NCBI GenBank assembly: GCA_030922375.1
Contig: JAVEPB010000266.1
Span: forward strand, 1 to 32,295
DNA length: 32,295 bases
DNA from: a bacterium
Lineage (GTDB): Bacteria > UBA8248
Direction of reading: 5' to 3'
Made by a program: the position numbers and the translations under genes. Below, piece by piece: positions 28,391 through 32,295 of the stretch (the first letter of the stretch is position 1; each line of letters starts with the position of its first letter). The notes under the pieces are model-generated. The model made no database searches. It worked only from the letters and a program-made list of their open reading frames with translations, and had not been told where the DNA came from.

Positions 28391-28410
28391 GATAATCTGT
28401 CGGGAGATAG

Positions 28411-29055
28411 GTGGTGGCCAAGGCCGCAAGTAAAGCGAAAACAAAGACTAAGGCGAAAACGAAGGCCAAACCTAAGGCGGTTGCCAAAAAAAAGGCGAAA
28501 CCAAAGCCCGCTCCCAAGACTCAGACCAAGGCGAAACCCAAAGCCAAGCCGAAAACCAAAACCAAGCCGAAAGTCAAAGCCAAGGCCAAATCAAGGCCCA
28601 AGGGCGCCAGCCCCGGCGCCAAAGCGCCAGACTTCAGGCTCCGGGATGGAAACGGAAAAATGCACCGCCTGGCCAGCTACCAGGGGAAAAAAGTAGTCCT
28701 CTATTTCTATCCCAAGGACGACACGCCCGGCTGTACGCTCGAAGCCGACGATTTCAACAAGGAAAATAAAAAGTTCGAGGCCAAGGGTGCGGCGGTTCTG
28801 GGTGTCAGCCCCGACAACGAGGTGAGCCACAAGCGGTTTAGCGAAAAGCTCGATCTCGGGTATTCCCTCCTCGCGGATCCGGATGGCCTTGTCGCCACGC
28901 AGTTTGGGGCTTATGGCGAAAAAACCCTTTACGGCATGAAATTCAAAAGCGTATTCCGGACGACCTTCATCATCGATGAAGAGGGAATCATTGAAAAAGT
29001 ATTTAAAAATGTTCAGGTCGAAGGTCATGCCAAAGAGGTCCTGAAGGCGCTCTGA
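28411..29055 (+). CDS. Peroxiredoxin (BCP/thiol peroxidase type) with histone-H1-like lysine-rich N-terminal tail
   Basis: 214 aa from a GTG at 28411-28413 (GGGAG just upstream; a second GTG follows immediately). Residues 3-65 are low-complexity: about 27 lysines, otherwise Ala, Pro and Thr, with no acidic residues, and KAKPK/KTKPK units repeating as in histone-H1-like and AlgP-type tails. Residues about 70-214 are a complete BCP-type peroxiredoxin: SPGAKAPDFRLRD, KVVLYFYPKDDTPGCTLEADDF with the peroxidatic Cys108, GVSPDNEVSH, and KSVFRTTFIIDEEG. The usual resolving Cys five residues later (TPGCTxEAC) is Asp, so it is a 1-Cys type. The tail could bind DNA or RNA or the membrane; a DNA-guarding peroxidase near the origin is an inference. 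Confidence 0.9.
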   Translation: MVAKAASKAKTKTKAKTKAKPKAVAKKKAKPKPAPKTQTKAKPKAKPKTKTKPKVKAKAKSRPKGASPGAKAPDFRLRDGNGKMHRLASYQGKKVVLYFYPKDDTPGCTLEADDFNKENKKFEAKGAAVLGVSPDNEVSHKRFSEKLDLGYSLLADPDGLVATQFGAYGEKTLYGMKFKSVFRTTFIIDEEGIIEKVFKNVQVEGHAKEVLKAL

Positions 29056-29073
29056 TTTTGTTCCCCTCCACCG

Positions 29074-29090
29074 GGCGCCACCGTGGCGCC
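29074..29090. repeat. Perfect 7-bp hairpin after the peroxiredoxin gene
   Basis: GGCGCCA (29074-29080), loop CCG, TGGCGCC (29084-29090), 18 nt after the peroxiredoxin stop. It lacks a T-run. It may stabilise the mRNA end. Confidence 0.4.
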
Positions 29091-29243
29091 GCCCCATCCG
29101 TCCCACCTATCCGGGAAAATTGTCCGAAATAACCGGGTTGTGTCCGTTCCTGCTGTGTGGGAAAGTTCAGCCGTTTTGAATCCATCGACCGGAGCCCGCT
29201 TCGAAAAAATTGAACGGGCGCGGGAAACCGGAAATCCTACAAG

Positions 29244-32200
29244 ATGCCGATTGAAGAGCTCAGATCGATCCTGAAAGAGAGAATCATGGTGCTGGACGGC
29301 GCCTCGGGCACCATGATTCAAGGCTACGATCTCGAAGAGGCGGATTTTCGCGGGGATCGGTTCGGGGATCATTCCCGCGATTTGAAGGGAAACAACGACC
29401 TTCTTACTCTCACCCAGCCGAAAATTATCGAGGAGATTCATCGCTCTTTTCTCGAGGTTGGGTGCGATATCGTTGAGACCAACACTTTCAACTCTAACGC
29501 CATCTCCCAGGCCGACTATTCCCTGGAGGGCCTCGTGTATGAGCTCAACTTCGAGGCTGCGAAAATCGCCAAACGGCTCTGCTCGGAATTTACCCGGGCA
29601 AACCCGGACAAGCCCAGGTTCGTCGCGGGCTCCATCGGGCCGACGAACCGCGCGCTCTCGATTTCGCCCGACGTGGGAAACCCCGGCTACCGGGCGGTGA
29701 CCTTCGATGAGGTCGCCGCCGTCTATACCGAACAGATTCACGGGCTCATCGACGGCGGGGCGGACATCCTCCTCATCGAAACCGTTTTCGACACCCTCAA
29801 CGGCCGGGCGGCTATCTATGCCATCGAAGCGCTGGCGGAGAAGATCGGCCGCCGGCTTCCGATCATGATATCGGGAACGCTCCCCGATCAGAGCGGCCGC
29901 ACCCTGTCGGGACAGACCCCTCACGCCTTCTGGATATCGGTCGCCCACACCCCGAACCTGCTCAGCGTCGGCCTCAATTGCGCTCTCGGGGCGAAACAGA
30001 TGCGCCCGTTCATAGAAGAGCTGTCGAGCGTCGCTCCCGTTCCGGTGAGCGCCCATCCCAACGCGGGCCTACCCAACGAATTCGGCGAATACGACGAGAC
30101 ACCGGCGGAGTTTCTCCGCCTGATCGGCGATTTCGCGCGAAGCGGTTTTCTCAACGTCGTCGGCGGCTGCTGCGGCACGACGCCGGAGCATATTCGCCTG
30201 GTGGCGGAGGCGGTCGAGGACATCACGCCCAGAAAACCGCCCGAAAGGACGAATCATCTCCAGCTCAGCGGCCTTGAGCCGGCCATCCTCACTCCCGAGT
30301 CGAATTTCATGAACATCGGCGAGCGGACGAACGTCGCCGGCTCGCGCCGGTTCGCGAAGCTCATCCTCGCCGGAGATCTGGAAAAAGCCCTCGATGTGGC
30401 GCGCAATCAGGTCGAGGGTGGCGCCCAGGTGCTCGACATCAATCTCGACGAGGGAATGCTCGATTCCGAGGAGATGATGACGAAGTTCGTCAACCTCATG
30501 GCCGCCGAGCCGGATATCGTGCGCCTGCCCTTCATGATTGATTCATCGAAATGGCCGGTGATCGAAGCCGGGCTGAAGTGCCTTCAGGGAAAGGGGATCG
30601 TCAACTCCATCAGTCTCAAGGAGGGAGAGGACGTTTTCAGGGGGTACGCGCGGGAGATACTCCGCTACGGCGCGGCGGTTGTCGTCATGGCCTTCGACGA
30701 GGAAGGGCAGGCGGACACTTTCGAGCGAAAAACGGAGATATGCGCCCGCGCCTACCGGATCCTCACCGAGGAGGTCGGCTTCCCGGCCGGAGACATTATT
30801 TTCGATCCGAACGTGCTGACCGTGGCGACCGGCATCGAGGAGCACAACGGCTATGCCGTCGCGTTCTTCCGGGCGGTGGAGTGGATCAAGAAAAATCTCC
30901 CGCTGGCGAGGGTCAGCGGCGGGGTGAGCAACGTCTCGTTCTCTTTCAGGGGCAACAACGCCGTCCGCGAGGCGATGCACTCGGCGTTTCTGTATCACGC
31001 CGTCCGCGCCGGCCTCGACATGGGCATCGTGAACGCCGGCCAGCTAGAGGTCTACGAGGAAATTCCCCGGGAGCTTTTAGATCTGGTGGAGGACGTTTTG
31101 TTGAACCGCCGACCGGACGCGACCGACCGGCTGATCGACGCCGCCGAGCGGCTCAAGGGAAGCGGGAAAAAATCCGAAAAAGAACAGCTCGCCTGGCGGG
31201 AGGCCCCGGCCGAGGACCGCCTCAAGCACGCCCTCCTGCGCGGAATAGTTGAATTCATCGACGAGGACACCGAGGAGGCGCGGCAAAGCCTCGGCAGCCC
31301 GATCAAGGTCATCGAGGGTCCTCTCATGGACGGAATGAACGTCGTCGGCGACCTGTTCGGCGAGGGGAAGATGTTTCTGCCCCAGGTGGTCAAGAGCGCC
31401 CGTGTGATGAAAAAGGCGGTCGCCTATCTTGTTCCATTCCTGGAGGAGGAAAAGGCACTGGCGAAGACGGCCCGCAAGCCCGGCAAGGTGGTCATGGCGA
31501 CCGTCAAGGGAGATGTCCACGACATCGGCAAGAGCATCGTCGCCGTCGTTCTCGGCTGCAACAATTTCGAAATCGTCGATTTGGGCGTCATGGTTCCGGC
31601 CCAGAAGATACTCGACACCGCCGTCGAGGAGGAGGCCGACGTCATCGGCCTCAGCGGCCTGATCACCCCCTCGCTCGAGGAAATGGCCCATGTCGCCAAA
31701 GAGATGGAGCGGCGAGGCCTCAAGATACCGCTGCTGATTGGCGGGGCGACGACCTCGAGAAAACACACCGCCGTCAAGATCACGCCCAACTATTCCGCCG
31801 GAGTGGTTCACGTCGCCGACGCCTCGAAAAGCGTTCCCGTCGTAGGTGCGCTGGTGAACGGCGAACGGCGGGCGGATTATCTTTCCGGCGTGAGCGAAGA
31901 GTACGCCGAGATCCGCGAGCAGTTCGAGGACCGCTCACGGGCGGCTGATTACCTTTCCCTCGGGGCGGCGCGGGCGAACGCGCTGGATTTAGACTGGAGC
32001 GGCTACGAAGTTCCTACACCGGCGAAATTGGGCGTCACCGTCCTCGAGGCCGTCCCGATCGAGATGCTGAGGCCCTACATCGACTGGTCCCCGTTTTTTC
32101 TTGCCTGGGAGCTCAAGGGAAAATATCCCGATATCCTCAACTCGCCCACCGCGGGAAAGGAAGCCAAGAGCCTTTTCGAGGACGCGAATATCCTCCTCGA

Positions 32201-32295
32201 CGAGATCGTTCGCGATAATCTCATCACCGCCAATGGCGTCCTCGGCCTTTTTCCCGCCTGCCGGGCCGGGTCCGACGACATCGAGGTTCGTGCGG
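29244..32295 (+). CDS. metH: Methionine synthase, cobalamin-dependent (MetH), cut at the right edge
   Basis: The frame runs from the ATG at 29244-29246 to the window edge (1017 residues seen; E. coli MetH is 1227). It transfers a methyl group from methyltetrahydrofolate through cobalamin to homocysteine. The homocysteine domain has [12 protein letters not shown], the zinc ligand region [12 protein letters not shown] and [12 protein letters not shown]. The pterin domain starts at [16 protein letters not shown]. The cap and B12 domains follow with [12 protein letters not shown] (His ligand in DxHxxG), [13 protein letters not shown] and [12 protein letters not shown]. The activation domain begins ([18 protein letters not shown]) and is cut at the edge. 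The 188-nt leader shows no recognisable cobalamin or SAM riboswitch. Confidence 0.96.
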   Translation, partial: MPIEELRSILKERIMVLDGASGTMIQGYDLEEADFRGDRFGDHSRDLKGNNDLLTLTQPKIIEEIHRSFLEVGCDIVETNTFNSNAISQADYSLEGLVYELNFEAAKIAKRLCSEFTRANPDKPRFVAGSIGPTNRALSISPDVGNPGYRAVTFDEVAAVYTEQIHGLIDGGADILLIETVFDTLNGRAAIYAIEALAEKIGRRLPIMISGTLPDQSGRTLSGQTPHAFWISVAHTPNLLSVGLNCALGAKQMRPFIEELSSVAPVPVSAHPNAGLPNEFGEYDETPAEFLRLIGDFARSGFLNVVGGCCGTTPEHIRLVAEAVEDITPRKPPERTNHLQLSGLEPAILTPESNFMNIGERTNVAGSRRFAKLILAGDLEKALDVARNQVEGGAQVLDINLDEGMLDSEEMMTKFVNLMAAEPDIVRLPFMIDSSKWPVIEAGLKCLQGKGIVNSISLKEGEDVFRGYAREILRYGAAVVVMAFDEEGQADTFERKTEICARAYRILTEEVGFPAGDIIFDPNVLTVATGIEEHNGYAVAFFRAVEWIKKNLPLARVSGGVSNVSFSFRGNNAVREAMHSAFLYHAVRAGLDMGIVNAGQLEVYEEIPRELLDLVEDVLLNRRPDATDRLIDAAERLKGSGKKSEKEQLAWREAPAEDRLKHALLRGIVEFIDEDTEEARQSLGSPIKVIEGPLMDGMNVVGDLFGEGKMFLPQVVKSARVMKKAVAYLVPFLEEEKALAKTARKPGKVVMATVKGDVHDIGKSIVAVVLGCNNFEIVDLGVMVPAQKILDTAVEEEADVIGLSGLITPSLEEMAHVAKEMERRGLKIPLLIGGATTSRKHTAVKITPNYSAGVVHVADASKSVPVVGALVNGERRADYLSGVSEEYAEIREQFEDRSRAADYLSLGAARANALDLDWSGYEVPTPAKLGVTVLEAVPIEMLRPYIDWSPFFLAWELKGKYPDILNSPTAGKEAKSLFEDANILLDEIVRDNLITANGVLGLFPACRAGSDDIEVRA

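Noticed and set aside
29056-29243. Cobalamin or SAM riboswitch in front of metH
   Set aside because: No B12-box-like or SAM-box-like element was recognised in the 188-nt leader; only a short hairpin at 29074-29090 is present.

Overview
The window is about 32 kb of a GC-rich bacterial chromosome centred on its replication origin. dnaA, recF and gyrB lie to the left of the rpmH-rnpA-yidD-yidC block, and mnmE-mnmG-parA-parB lies to the right. The Gram-negative type is inferred from two lipoproteins, a long-form GyrB with the TOPRIM insert, an E. coli-length YidC with a large periplasmic domain, and a bactofilin. I cannot name the taxon. The gene mix suggests an uncultured delta-proteobacterial, Nitrospinota or Tectomicrobia-like lineage, but that is a guess.

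Layout. Positions 1-10.6 kb are all on the minus strand: a truncated secreted proline-rich protein, a TPR/FGE-like lipoprotein, gyrA, a cytidylate-kinase-like protein, gyrB, recF and dnaA. Between dnaA and rpmH (10.6-11.0 kb) and between dnaA and recF (9.0-9.2 kb) are two non-coding DnaA-box regions. The second holds an AT-rich block, five TAG triplets (DnaA-trio), a canonical G-quadruplex motif and DnaA boxes, in the order expected of a basal unwinding element. From 11.0 kb the strand switches to plus: rpmH, rnpA, yidD, yidC, a methyltransferase, an SDR, (galT on minus), mnmE, mnmG, two parS-like sites, parA, parB, a bactofilin, a small membrane protein, a second FGE-like lipoprotein, a DsrE-like protein and a nitrilase.

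Positions 24.6-32.3 kb are more accessory: a Dam-type DNA adenine methylase, a minus-strand group (bicupin and two tandem VOC proteins), ammonia-type NAD synthetase (nadE), a peroxiredoxin with a histone-like lysine-rich tail, and metH running off the right edge. No rRNA, tRNA, CRISPR array, IS element or phage gene was recognised.

How the genes fit together. The core is initiation (DnaA and both origin halves), supercoiling (GyrA/GyrB), repair (RecF) and segregation (ParA/ParB/parS plus a bactofilin that may anchor it). The usual rpmH-rnpA-yidD-yidC and mnmE/mnmG blocks surround it. dnaN, rsmG and jag/khpB, often found in these positions, are not here. The points most worth testing are the dnaA-recF unwinding region with its G-quadruplex, the lysine-tailed peroxiredoxin, a possible split glutamine-dependent NAD synthetase, and a cupin frame that runs through the next gene.
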